From NCBI RefSeq assembly GCF_013131805.1, contig NZ_JABJRC010000007.1, positions 372,001-436,000 of the forward strand: a DNA stretch of 64,000 nt, in the 5' to 3' direction. The notes beneath the pieces were generated by a model. That model was not told the origin of the DNA and made no database searches. It was given only the letters and a program-made list of their open reading frames with translations. The position numbers and the translations under genes are program-made. Source of the stretch: Kribbella sandramycini (GTDB lineage Bacteria > Actinomycetota > Actinomycetes > Propionibacteriales > Kribbellaceae). This document shows positions 8,878 through 16,531 of this stretch, piece by piece. Numbering within the stretch: the first letter of the stretch is position 1; each line of letters begins with the position of its first letter.

Positions 8878-10068
8878 ATGAGTGAGCGCGTGGTCAAGCC
8901 GGTAGGCCGTGGTTTCCTGTTCCTGGACTCGCATCCGGCGGGATGCGCCCAGATCGTCCGCGACCTGGCCGCCTCCGTGGTGCCGCCGATCGTCGAGCCC
9001 CGTGTGCCGGAGGACGCGCCGGTCGCGCTGGTGATCGGCTCCAGCTCGGGCTACGGGCTGGCGACAACGATCGCCGGGCTGACGGCGTTCGACATCACCG
9101 GGGTCGGGGTCTCCTTCGAGAAACCGGCCAACGCCCGGCGGACGGCGTCCGCCGGCTGGTACCGGACGGCGGAGACCGCGAAACTCGCCCGGGAGCGGCG
9201 CTCGCGCTTCTCGTTCGTGAACGCGGATGCCTTCGCGGACACCACCAAGGCGGAGGTGCTCGATCTGATCGCCGAGAAGTTCGGCAAGATCGACCACCTG
9301 ATCTACAGCGTCGCCGCCCCGCGCCGCACCGATCCGCGCACCGGCGAGACCTACCAGTCCGCGCTGAAGACGATCGGCGAGCCCTACACCACCAAATCCC
9401 TCGCGTACGACGGCGCCGAGCCGCAGCTGACCGAGGTCACGGTCGACCCGGCCACCGACGACGACCTCGCCCAGACCGTGAAGGTGATGGGCGGCGAAGA
9501 CTGGGCCCGCTGGGTCACCGCGCTCCAGGAGCGCGACCTGGTCAGCGAGTACTTCAACACCGTCGCCCTGACCTACATCGGCTCCGACATCACCGGCCCG
9601 ATCTACCGCCAAGGCTCCATCGGCGCCGCCAAGGCCGACCTCGAGCAGACCGCGCTCACCCTGGCCAAGAACGGCATCCGCGCCTACACCTCGGTCAACG
9701 GCGCCGCCGTCACCCAGGCCTCCTCCGCCATCCCCGGCATCGGCCTCTACACCAGCCTGCTGCACAAGACCCTCGGCGCCGACATGCAGACGCCGATCCA
9801 GCAGTCGGTCAACCTCTGGAGCCAGCTCACCGGCAAACCCAAGGACCTCGACGACGACGGCCGCATCCGCCTCGACCGCTGGGAGCTCACCCCCGAAACC
9901 CAGGCCACCGTCCACCAGGCCTGGCAGTCCGCCACCCAGGACAACCTCGCCGACGTCGCCGACACCGACTGGTTCTACACCGAAGTCCGCCGCCTCTACG
10001 GCTTCGACGTCCCCGGCGTCGACTACGAAGCCGAGGTCGAGGTCGACGTCGCCTGGCCCGCCAACTAG
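8878..10068 (+). CDS. fabV: Trans-2-enoyl-CoA / enoyl-ACP reductase, FabV type
   Basis: NAD(P)H-dependent reduction of trans-2-enoyl thioesters in the last step of a fatty-acid elongation cycle. The N-terminal NAD(H) motif is GSSSGYGLAT (about residues 52-61), diagnostic of FabV rather than FabI. The active site Y-x8-K is Y243 ... K252 in IYRQGSIGAAKADLE. Burkholderia and Pseudomonas FabV have YX8KK; here the second Lys is Ala253. At 396 residues it is full length. The ATG follows the MFS stop by 9 bp, so co-transcription is possible. FabV is not the usual actinobacterial enoyl reductase (InhA/FabI), so this may serve a special acyl pathway or confer inhibitor tolerance. The stop overlaps the convergent gene by CTAG. 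Confidence 0.92.
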   Translation: MSERVVKPVGRGFLFLDSHPAGCAQIVRDLAASVVPPIVEPRVPEDAPVALVIGSSSGYGLATTIAGLTAFDITGVGVSFEKPANARRTASAGWYRTAETAKLARERRSRFSFVNADAFADTTKAEVLDLIAEKFGKIDHLIYSVAAPRRTDPRTGETYQSALKTIGEPYTTKSLAYDGAEPQLTEVTVDPATDDDLAQTVKVMGGEDWARWVTALQERDLVSEYFNTVALTYIGSDITGPIYRQGSIGAAKADLEQTALTLAKNGIRAYTSVNGAAVTQASSAIPGIGLYTSLLHKTLGADMQTPIQQSVNLWSQLTGKPKDLDDDGRIRLDRWELTPETQATVHQAWQSATQDNLADVADTDWFYTEVRRLYGFDVPGVDYEAEVEVDVAWPAN

Positions 10069-11042
10069 CCGAGTAGCCGCTCTAGCGAGCGGTGGATCCA
10101 GCTGGTCGTCCGGTCGAGGTCGGCGGCGAAGGCCGGGTTGAGTTGGGCTTGGCCGGTGTACCAGAGGCCGAAGGCTACGAAGCGGGTGGCGAGGAAGTCT
10201 TCGAGGTGGCCGAGGTGAGCGACCGGGCCGTAGGCGGCGAGGAGCGCGGCTCGGTAGGCGGGGTAGTTGGGGTGGTCGAGGTACTCCCAGAGGGGGACGG
10301 CCAGGTCGTAGAGGTGGTAGCCGAGGCCGCAGTCGTCGAAGTCGATCAGGCGGACGGCGGGACCGTCGAAGAGGGCGTTCTCGAGGTGGAGGTCGGCGTG
10401 GATGAGCGTGAAGACGTCGGGGTCGGTGCCGAGGTCGGACATCACGGTCTGCATGCGGCGGGCGACTTCGTCGAACTGGGTGCGGAGCGGCGGCGATAGG
10501 AGATCCCAGCAGTCGGCGGCGGAGCGGCCGCCGTACTCCATCGTGTTGCCGAAGTAGGTTTCCCAGTCCCAGCGCATGCGCACGAAGCCGGCTGGGAGTG
10601 TCCAATTGGCTGCCTGATCGTGCAGCGTGGCGAGCACGGCTCCCAAACGGTGGAAGTGGATCGGGCGCGGGTTGGTCGCTTGCATCCGGCCGGGCTGCCA
10701 GCCGAGGAGGGAGCAGACCAGGCCGTCGGCCACCGCGGTCCACTGGCCGTCGCGGGTTCGGATCGGGGTCGGGACGCTCAAGTCGGTGTCGGCTTGGAGC
10801 GCGGCCAGCCAGTCCAGCTCCGAGCCGACCGCCAGGCAGGAGTCGACGTCCGGACCGTGCCGATTGGGGCGGTGGACCCGCAACAGGAAGCGGCCGTCGG
10901 CGGAGTCGACGCGGAACGTCGTGTTCTCGCCGTGGGTGATGAAGGTCAACCGCGGCTCCTCGATCGCGAACTCCGCCAGGGCGCGGGTCGCGCTCCGGCG
11001 GATCCGCGCGACCTGGGCGCGTTGCGACACGAGTTCAGCCAT
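10065..11042 (-). CDS. Phosphotransferase, APH / SrkA-like kinase fold
   Basis: Small-molecule or protein kinase of the aminoglycoside-phosphotransferase superfamily. The catalytic loop is HADLHLENALF (Asp acceptor-activating, Asn metal ligand) and the metal-binding Asp is in LIDFDDCG, both in the C-terminal half. The N-lobe has ITHGENTTFRV as the nucleotide loop. The YxGQAQL and LWEYLDHP segments resemble the stress-response kinase SrkA/RdoA and homoserine kinase II-like proteins; the substrate is not determinable. I prefer the ATG at 11042, since an exact inverted repeat sits immediately upstream. An in-frame GTG at 11078 would add 12 residues and include that repeat. It overlaps the fabV stop by four bases. 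Confidence 0.82.
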   Translation of the reverse strand: MAELVSQRAQVARIRRSATRALAEFAIEEPRLTFITHGENTTFRVDSADGRFLLRVHRPNRHGPDVDSCLAVGSELDWLAALQADTDLSVPTPIRTRDGQWTAVADGLVCSLLGWQPGRMQATNPRPIHFHRLGAVLATLHDQAANWTLPAGFVRMRWDWETYFGNTMEYGGRSAADCWDLLSPPLRTQFDEVARRMQTVMSDLGTDPDVFTLIHADLHLENALFDGPAVRLIDFDDCGLGYHLYDLAVPLWEYLDHPNYPAYRAALLAAYGPVAHLGHLEDFLATRFVAFGLWYTGQAQLNPAFAADLDRTTSWIHRSLERLLG

Positions 11043-11043
11043 C

Positions 11044-11070
11044 CGTCGAGCGTAAACAGACCGCTCGACG
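11044..11070. repeat. 9-9-9 perfect inverted repeat upstream of the phosphotransferase
   Basis: CGTCGAGCG (11044-11052) and CGCTCGACG (11062-11070) are separated by nine bases. It lies one base before the ATG at 11042 and 14 bases past the helicase stop. It could end the helicase transcript or hide the phosphotransferase start; no U-run follows. Confidence 0.55.
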
Positions 11071-11083
11071 TCCGCCACGGACT

Positions 11084-13582
11084 TTAGAGCGGCTTGAAGG
11101 ACACCATTTCGAGGACCAGATCGCCTGCCTCATCGGACGCCGCGAGGTCGACGGAGGCGGTGATTCGCCAGTCGTGGTTGCCCTCGGGGTCGTCGATGAT
11201 CTGCTGGACCTCCCAGTAGCCCGGGTGCTCCTCGACCAGGAACAGGGCTGGACCGCGGGCGGCCGGGCCGGTGTTGAGGGTTTCGTGTTCGGCGTAGTAC
11301 GCCGTCCCGGCCTCGGCCCAGCGACCGGCGTCCCAGCCGGCGTCGGTGTCGAGTTGGCCGAGCTCGGCCCAGCGGTGCCGGGCGACCAGCTCGACCCGGC
11401 GGAAGACCGCGTTCCGGACCAGGACGCGGAAGGCGCGCGAGTTCAGCGTGATACGGCGCGGGCCGACCGGGGTGACCTCGACCTCCTCGGTGACCGGGTT
11501 GGTCAGCTCCTCCCACTCGTCGAGCAGGCTGGAGTCGGTCTGCCGGACGACCTCGCCGAGCCACTCGATCAGGTCGGTCAGATCCTCGTTCACCTTGTCC
11601 GGCGGGACGGTCTGCCGCAGCGCCTTGTAGGCGTCGCTCAGGTACCGCAGCACGATGCCCTCGGAGCGCGAGAGACCGTAGTACTGGATGTACTCGCCGA
11701 ACGTCATCGCCCGCTCGAACATGTCCCGGACGACGGACTTCGGCGACAACCCGGCCTCGGCGATCCACGGATGCGTCTGCCGGTACATCTCCAATGTTGC
11801 CTCGAGCAACTCTTCGAGCGGTTTCGGCCAGCTGATCTCGTCGAGCAGCTCCATCCGCTCCTCGTACTCGATCCCGTCGGCCTTCATCGAGCTGACCGCT
11901 TCACCCTTGGCGTGATGCAACTGCGCCATCAGGATCGCGCGCGGATCCTCCAGCGTGGCCTCGACGACCGAGACCACGTCGAGCGCGTAGACCGGATCCT
12001 CCGGGTCGAGCAGATCGAGCGCGGCGAGCGCGAAGGTCGACAGCGGCTGGTTGAGGCTGAAGTCCTTCTGCAGGTCGACCGTCAGCCGCAGCGACCGGCC
12101 GAACTCGTCGGGCTCGGGCAGCCGCTCGACGACGCCCGCGGTCAGCAGCGTGCGGTAGATCTGGATCGCCCGGCGGATCAGCCGGCGCTGCGCCTTCGTG
12201 TCCTCGTGGTTGTCCTGCAGCAGGTGCCGCATGCTGTTGAAGGCGTCGCCGTCGCGGGCGATCACGTTCAGCAGCATCGCGTGGTTGACCCGCATCCGCG
12301 ACTGCAGCGGCTCGGGCTCGGCGGCGACGAGTCGCTCGAAAGTCTCCTCGCCCCAGGTGACGAACCCCTCGGGCGGCTTCTTACGCTGGACGCGCCGCTG
12401 CTTCTTCGGGTCGTCACCGGCCTTGGCGAGCAGTTTGACGTTCTCCACGACGTGATCCGGCGCCTGGACGACGACCGTCCCCGAGGTGTCGTAACCGGCG
12501 CGGCCCGCCCGGCCCGCGATCTGGTGGAACTCACGCGCCTTCAGGATTCGCTGGCGACGACCGTCGTACTTGCTCAGCGCGGTCAACAGCACCGTGCGGA
12601 TCGGGACGTTGATGCCGACGCCGAGGGTGTCGGTGCCGCAGATGACCTTCAACAGACCCGCCTGCGCGAGCTGCTCGACCAGCCGCCGGTACTTCGGCAG
12701 CATGCCGGCGTGGTGGACGCCGATACCGTGCATGATCAGCCGCTGCAGCGTCCGGCCGAACCCGGAACTGAACCGGAAATGCCCGATCAGCTCCTTGATC
12801 TTGTCCTTCTCCTCCTTCGTGCAGACGTTGATGCTGGTCAGCGCCTGCGCGCGCTCCAGCGCCGAAGCCTGCGTGAAGTGGACGACGTACACCGGTGCCT
12901 GATGCGTGACCAGCAGCTCGGTCAGCGTCTCGTGCAGCGGTGTGGTGACGTACTTGTAGATCAGCGGCACCGGGCGCTCGCCCGAGGAGATGATCGCGGT
13001 CGGCTGCCCTGTCCGGCGGGAGAGGTCGATCTTGAACCGCTCGACATCGCCGAGGGTCGCCGACATCAGGATGAACTGCGTGTGCGGCAGCTCGAGCAGC
13101 GGCACCTGCCAGGCCCAGCCGCGATCCGGCTCGGAGTAGAAGTGGAACTCGTCCATCACGACCTGGCCGACGTCGGCCGCGCTGCCCTCGCGGAGCGCGA
13201 CGTTCGCCAGCACCTCCGCCGTACAGCAGATGATCGGCGCGCCCGCGTTCACCGAGGCGTCACCGGTCAGCATGCCGACCTTCTCCGCGCCGAACACGTC
13301 GCACAACGCGAAGAACTTCTCCGACACCAGCGCCTTGATCGGCGCCGTGTAGAACGTCCGCTTCCCGTTCGCGAGCGCCGCGAAATGCGACCCGGTGGCG
13401 ACCAGGCTCTTCCCGGAGCCGGTCGGCGTCGACAGGATCACGTTCGACCCCGTCATCACCTCGATCAGCGCCTCCTCCTGCGCCGGGTACAACGTGATCC
13501 CCTGCTCACCCACCCAGGTGGCGAACGCGTCGTACAACGCGTCGGGCTCAACAGTCCCCGGCAACTTCTCGGTCAGCGTCAT
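11084..13582 (-). CDS. Ski2-like DEAD/DEAH-box helicase with DUF3516 C-terminus
   Basis: ATP-dependent RNA/DNA helicase, 832 residues. Motif I is STPTGSGKS (near residue 50), motif II MDEFH, motif III SATLGD, and motif VI QIAGRAGRAGYD in the second RecA domain. The C-terminal ~350 residues match the actinobacterial DUF3516-type extension (TNPVTEEVEVTPVGPRRIT and the terminal EEHPGYWEVQQIIDDPEGNHDW segment). The start is ATG 13582, whose first base overlaps the TGA of the methyltransferase gene (TGATG). An ATG at 13591 is also possible. Reading further upstream only runs into the methyltransferase. Coupling to a THUMP methyltransferase suggests an RNA-related role, but this is inference. Confidence 0.9.
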   Translation of the reverse strand: MTLTEKLPGTVEPDALYDAFATWVGEQGITLYPAQEEALIEVMTGSNVILSTPTGSGKSLVATGSHFAALANGKRTFYTAPIKALVSEKFFALCDVFGAEKVGMLTGDASVNAGAPIICCTAEVLANVALREGSAADVGQVVMDEFHFYSEPDRGWAWQVPLLELPHTQFILMSATLGDVERFKIDLSRRTGQPTAIISSGERPVPLIYKYVTTPLHETLTELLVTHQAPVYVVHFTQASALERAQALTSINVCTKEEKDKIKELIGHFRFSSGFGRTLQRLIMHGIGVHHAGMLPKYRRLVEQLAQAGLLKVICGTDTLGVGINVPIRTVLLTALSKYDGRRQRILKAREFHQIAGRAGRAGYDTSGTVVVQAPDHVVENVKLLAKAGDDPKKQRRVQRKKPPEGFVTWGEETFERLVAAEPEPLQSRMRVNHAMLLNVIARDGDAFNSMRHLLQDNHEDTKAQRRLIRRAIQIYRTLLTAGVVERLPEPDEFGRSLRLTVDLQKDFSLNQPLSTFALAALDLLDPEDPVYALDVVSVVEATLEDPRAILMAQLHHAKGEAVSSMKADGIEYEERMELLDEISWPKPLEELLEATLEMYRQTHPWIAEAGLSPKSVVRDMFERAMTFGEYIQYYGLSRSEGIVLRYLSDAYKALRQTVPPDKVNEDLTDLIEWLGEVVRQTDSSLLDEWEELTNPVTEEVEVTPVGPRRITLNSRAFRVLVRNAVFRRVELVARHRWAELGQLDTDAGWDAGRWAEAGTAYYAEHETLNTGPAARGPALFLVEEHPGYWEVQQIIDDPEGNHDWRITASVDLAASDEAGDLVLEMVSFKPL

Positions 13583-14532
13583 CACCCCCATTGTCCCAGC
13601 ACCACGATCCGCGGATGCCGCCCACCCGCCGCAACCTCGACCACCTCTTTCACCTCCCATCCCGCCAGCTCCGCCACCTGCTCCGCCGCCAGCAGCGCCA
13701 CCACCACCCCACCGCCCCGCAACACCCGCCCCCACGCCTGCGCATAAGGCGCCAACGCCCCGATCCCGACCCGCACATTCCAGGGCGGATTCGTCAACAC
13801 CCGATCCCACTCCCCACTCACCCCCGCAGCATGCCCCCGCCGCCAGGTAATCCAGTCGCCATTCGCCTGAGCTGCCTTGGTCGCCGCCAGTTCCCGGTCT
13901 ATGCCCAGATAGTTCGCTGCGGGCTCGACGGCGTGTGCCTCCAGCAGCAGCGTTCCGGCACCGCAGAACGGGTCCAAGACGTCCAGATCAGGGGTGATCC
14001 CGGCCAGGCGGGCCATGGCGGCGGCTACCGGCGGGTGCAGGCTTCCGACGACGGTCTGTTGACGCCAGGGACGCCGGTGCAGCGGAACGAAGTACGGGCG
14101 CTCAGCCACCCACATGGCCTTTCCGTCGAGGACGACGCGCCAGTCGGTACGGTCGGTCGGTGGACGGATGCCGGCTCGCCGTGAGCAGTAGCCGGGCCCG
14201 AGCCCCGCGCCGATCAGGTCCTCGATGTCGAAGCGACTGAAGTTTCGGGAGCCGTTGAAGGAGGCCGAGACGGCGAACACCCCGTCCGCTGCCGCGTCGA
14301 CCTCGGCGACGGCAGCCTGGAGACCGGCCTTCGTACGGCCTGGGTCGGCGACCACAGCGCGTACGACGAACAGGTCGTCGGCCAGCCTTGGCGGCGTCTG
14401 GAGGAGCTCAGCGGAGAGCTCGACGATCAGTTGGCGTTTGGACACCTCGACCAGGTGATGTCCGGCGGCGGCGAGCTCCTCAGCCGTCAACCGCTCCAGA
14501 CCTGACACAGTGCGTACCAGCACCAAGGGCAT
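13582..14532 (-). CDS. THUMP-domain class I RNA methyltransferase (Trm11/Trm14-like)
   Basis: SAM-dependent methyltransferase of 316 residues. Residues 1-150 look like a THUMP/ferredoxin-like RNA-binding part (opening VRTVSGLERLTAEELAAAGH). The Rossmann part has motif I LDPFCGAGTLLLEA and the catalytic NPPW in DRVLTNPPWNV, an N-P-P-aromatic motif typical of amino-group N-methylation of guanosine or adenosine. Family members such as Trm14 methylate tRNA G6; the target here is inferred only at the level of tRNA or rRNA. I used the ATG at 14532 (MPLVLVRT) rather than a TTG at 14553. It is translationally coupled to the downstream helicase by TGATG. Confidence 0.83.
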   Translation of the reverse strand: MPLVLVRTVSGLERLTAEELAAAGHHLVEVSKRQLIVELSAELLQTPPRLADDLFVVRAVVADPGRTKAGLQAAVAEVDAAADGVFAVSASFNGSRNFSRFDIEDLIGAGLGPGYCSRRAGIRPPTDRTDWRVVLDGKAMWVAERPYFVPLHRRPWRQQTVVGSLHPPVAAAMARLAGITPDLDVLDPFCGAGTLLLEAHAVEPAANYLGIDRELAATKAAQANGDWITWRRGHAAGVSGEWDRVLTNPPWNVRVGIGALAPYAQAWGRVLRGGGVVVALLAAEQVAELAGWEVKEVVEVAAGGRHPRIVVLGQWG

Positions 14533-14689
14533 GCGAAAACTCCCGGTGAGCAATCGGGAGCGACCGACTGGTCACTCCCGCATCGCCGACCACGGGCTCA
14601 TGCCTCAGGTCCGGCCGGCGGCTCGTCAGGCGGCCGGGAAGAAGAACGCGTACATGCCCGGCATGATCACACGCCCAGTACGCCGTCCC

Positions 14690-15508
14690 CTACTGGTTTT
14701 CGGCGAACAACGCCCTGATCAGCTCGGCCGGGTCGCGCGACGCCGGCCAGTCGCTGACCTGCCCGTCGCCCAGCTCGACCACGCGCCAGGCGCCGTCCGC
14801 CCGACGCACCAGATCCACCGTCACGAACGGCAACGCCAAGTCGGCCACCAGCGGCTCGACCTCGATCAGATCGAGGCCTTCGGGCAGCTCGTCCGGGGTG
14901 TCCGGATGCGGCGTCACCAGCACGCACCGGCCGCCGACCCACCACGTCCGGGCCTCGGCCCCGGTGAACTCCTCGAACCGCCGCAGGACGAACCCGCCCG
15001 CGAACGAATCCCCGCGCAGCTCCAGGAAGCGCCGCGCGACCCGCTCGACCCCAGCCGCGTCCGCGACGTCCGGAATGTACGCCGCCTCACCCCAGTAATG
15101 CTTCATCGACTTAACGTAGTCCCGCAGCACAGCGGCCCCCGACAACTCCCGCGCGGCCGCCACCAACTTGCCGACGTCATCGCCAACGGTCCACGCCGAC
15201 TCCGGCGTCACCGACCGCAACCCGTCGTACCAGCCCGGCAACTCGTGCGCCGTCCGATAGCTGTCGGCCCCCGTCCGCAACGACACCCCACGCTCCCCCA
15301 GCGCCGCCGCAACCCCGGCGTACTCCGCCGCCGACATCATCCACCCGCGATACACGGCATCCGCCGCCGCCGGCACACCCCCAACCGTCAGCGCATCATG
15401 ATCGATCCGCCCCACCGGCACCCCCAGCTCCCGCGCCGCCGCCGCCTGCGCAGCAAAATGCGGATCGACCCGACGCGGGTCCAACGGATCCCCAGGCACC
15501 AAGAGCAT
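14690..15508 (-). CDS. ATP-grasp domain protein of unknown substrate
   Basis: Carboxylate-amine ligase-like fold, 272 residues. The C-terminal ATP-grasp signature is recognisable in TWWVGGRCVLVTPHPD, PFVTVDLVRRADGAWRVVELGDGQVSDW (metal-binding Asp, Glu and the E-L-G-D-G-Q pattern seen in peptide-maturation and DUF4343-like ATP-grasp proteins). The N-terminal part begins LLVPGDPLDPRRVDPHFAAQAAAAR and is a pre-ATP-grasp region. No partner gene for a peptide substrate is visible nearby. The 157 bp to the methyltransferase start contain a CTCCCG/CGGGAG inverted repeat (14540-14560) and no convincing gene. Confidence 0.75.
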   Translation of the reverse strand: MLLVPGDPLDPRRVDPHFAAQAAAARELGVPVGRIDHDALTVGGVPAAADAVYRGWMMSAAEYAGVAAALGERGVSLRTGADSYRTAHELPGWYDGLRSVTPESAWTVGDDVGKLVAAARELSGAAVLRDYVKSMKHYWGEAAYIPDVADAAGVERVARRFLELRGDSFAGGFVLRRFEEFTGAEARTWWVGGRCVLVTPHPDTPDELPEGLDLIEVEPLVADLALPFVTVDLVRRADGAWRVVELGDGQVSDWPASRDPAELIRALFAENQ

Positions 15509-15570
15509 GCCCCCATCCTCCCCAAGACCGCGCGCCGCCGCCTCCCGAATTCGGGTCGGGGGTGTGGCGG

Positions 15571-16017
15571 CTAGAGGTACGTCTGGGTGCTCGGGGGTGC
15601 GGATTCCATCCAGGCCAGGACGCCGGTGAGGGCTTCTTCGGTCATGGCGAAGTGGACGGTTTTGTCGCGGAGCTGGGCGTCGACTATGACGTGGCCGGCG
15701 TAGGTGACGAGGGGTTCGTTACCCATCGGGCGGCGGGTGGTGATGCCTTCGAGCTGGCGGCGGTTGACGGTCAGCTTGGGCCACCAGGCGAGGCTGAAGA
15801 CGCGGAACCACTGCAGGTCGTCGCCGACGTAGCGGGCCAGGCCGAGGGCCCAGCCGCGGCCGTGGTCCTTCTCGGCCAGTTGCAGGCTGCAATCGAACGT
15901 GCCGCCGTCCCTGGACAACCAGCGACGACGGCACGCGAAAGCGATGATCAGCAGTACGGCGGCAGCCAGACAGACCCCGACGACATCGAGGACTGTCCTC
16001 ATACCTTGCGACCCCAT
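15571..16017 (-). CDS. DUF2550 family membrane-anchored protein
   Basis: Small actinobacterial protein of about 148 residues. One N-terminal transmembrane helix (VLDVVGVCLAAAVLLIIAFA) ends at a CRRRW stop-transfer, followed by a cytosolic beta-rich domain with GWALGLARYVGDDLQWFRVFS and a central YAGHV segment. DUF2550 genes commonly sit directly downstream of atpC in actinobacteria, exactly as here, but their function is not known. Two ATGs are possible: 16017 (MGSQGMRTV) and 16002 (MRTVLDV); neither has a clear ribosome binding site. It is separated from atpC by a strong hairpin, so it may have its own promoter. Confidence 0.82.
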   Translation of the reverse strand: MGSQGMRTVLDVVGVCLAAAVLLIIAFACRRRWLSRDGGTFDCSLQLAEKDHGRGWALGLARYVGDDLQWFRVFSLAWWPKLTVNRRQLEGITTRRPMGNEPLVTYAGHVIVDAQLRDKTVHFAMTEEALTGVLAWMESAPPSTQTYL

Positions 16018-16083
16018 TTCCGGTGCCAACCGTCCGGCACCGCCGGAGAACCGTGCTGTCAGTGACGTTGTTCGATTATGGCA

Positions 16084-16117
16084 GGTGGGGTGGAACCAGG
16101 ATCGGCCCCACCCCACC
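16084..16117 (-). terminator. Hairpin terminator of the ATP synthase operon
   Basis: GGTGGGGTGG (16084-16093) pairs perfectly with CCACCCCACC (16108-16117), a 10-bp stem with a 14-base loop. It lies 10 bp past the atpC stop and before the DUF2550 gene. There is no U-run. Confidence 0.65.
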
Positions 16118-16126
16118 CACGGCGTT

Positions 16127-16531
16127 TCAGGAAGCTGTTTCGGCAGCCCGGACGCGCGCCTCGGCCAGGCGGACCTCGTCCGCGTCGGCCTCGCTCGCCG
16201 TCCCCGTCTTGAGCGCCAGCTCGAGCTCACGACGGGCCTCTTCGAGGTCGATGTCGTGACCCATCTCGGCGTTCTCGGCCAGGATCGAGACCCGGTCGTT
16301 CGCCACCGAGATGAACCCGTCCGGCGCGGCGGCGACGAGGAAGTCCCCGTCGACGGTCCGCACCTGGACGGTGCCGCCCTGGAGCAGGCCCAGCAGCGGC
16401 GCGTGGCCGGGGAGGATACCGACGTCGCCGTCGGTGGTGCGGGCGATGACGATCGTCGCCTGCCCCTCCCAGACCACCCGCTCGGCCGCGACCAGCGCGA
16501 CCTCGAGGTGCTTACCGGACTCGTCGGCCAT
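16127..16531 (-). CDS. atpC: F1Fo ATP synthase epsilon subunit
   Basis: Central-stalk subunit that couples the c-ring to F1 and inhibits ATP hydrolysis. The beta-sandwich domain is evident (LEVALVAAERVVWEGQATIVIART, then GDVGILPGHAPLLGLL at residues 35-50). The C-terminal helical part is an Ala/Glu-rich hairpin (EARRELELALKTG ... EVRLAEARVRAAE), 134 residues in total. The ATG at 16531 directly follows the atpD TAA with no spacing. It is the last gene of the operon before the hairpin. Confidence 0.96.
   Translation of the reverse strand: MADESGKHLEVALVAAERVVWEGQATIVIARTTDGDVGILPGHAPLLGLLQGGTVQVRTVDGDFLVAAAPDGFISVANDRVSILAENAEMGHDIDLEEARRELELALKTGTASEADADEVRLAEARVRAAETAS

Noticed and set aside
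7540..10743. 1067-codon open frame on the minus strand opposite the MFS and fabV genes
   Set aside because: The plus-strand frames encode clear transporter and FabV motifs. The minus frame is low-complexity Arg/Pro/Gly and ends inside the phosphotransferase gene.
13583..13810. Extension of the helicase start up to 13810
   Set aside because: The added residues are Gly/Ala/Arg-rich and overlap the conserved end of the methyltransferase gene. The ATG at 13582 with TGATG coupling is better.
14640..14684. Tiny minus-strand frame (MPGMYAFFFPAA) in the gap before the methyltransferase
   Set aside because: At 12 to 15 codons it could be a leader peptide, but there is no ribosome site and no attenuator structure linked to it.
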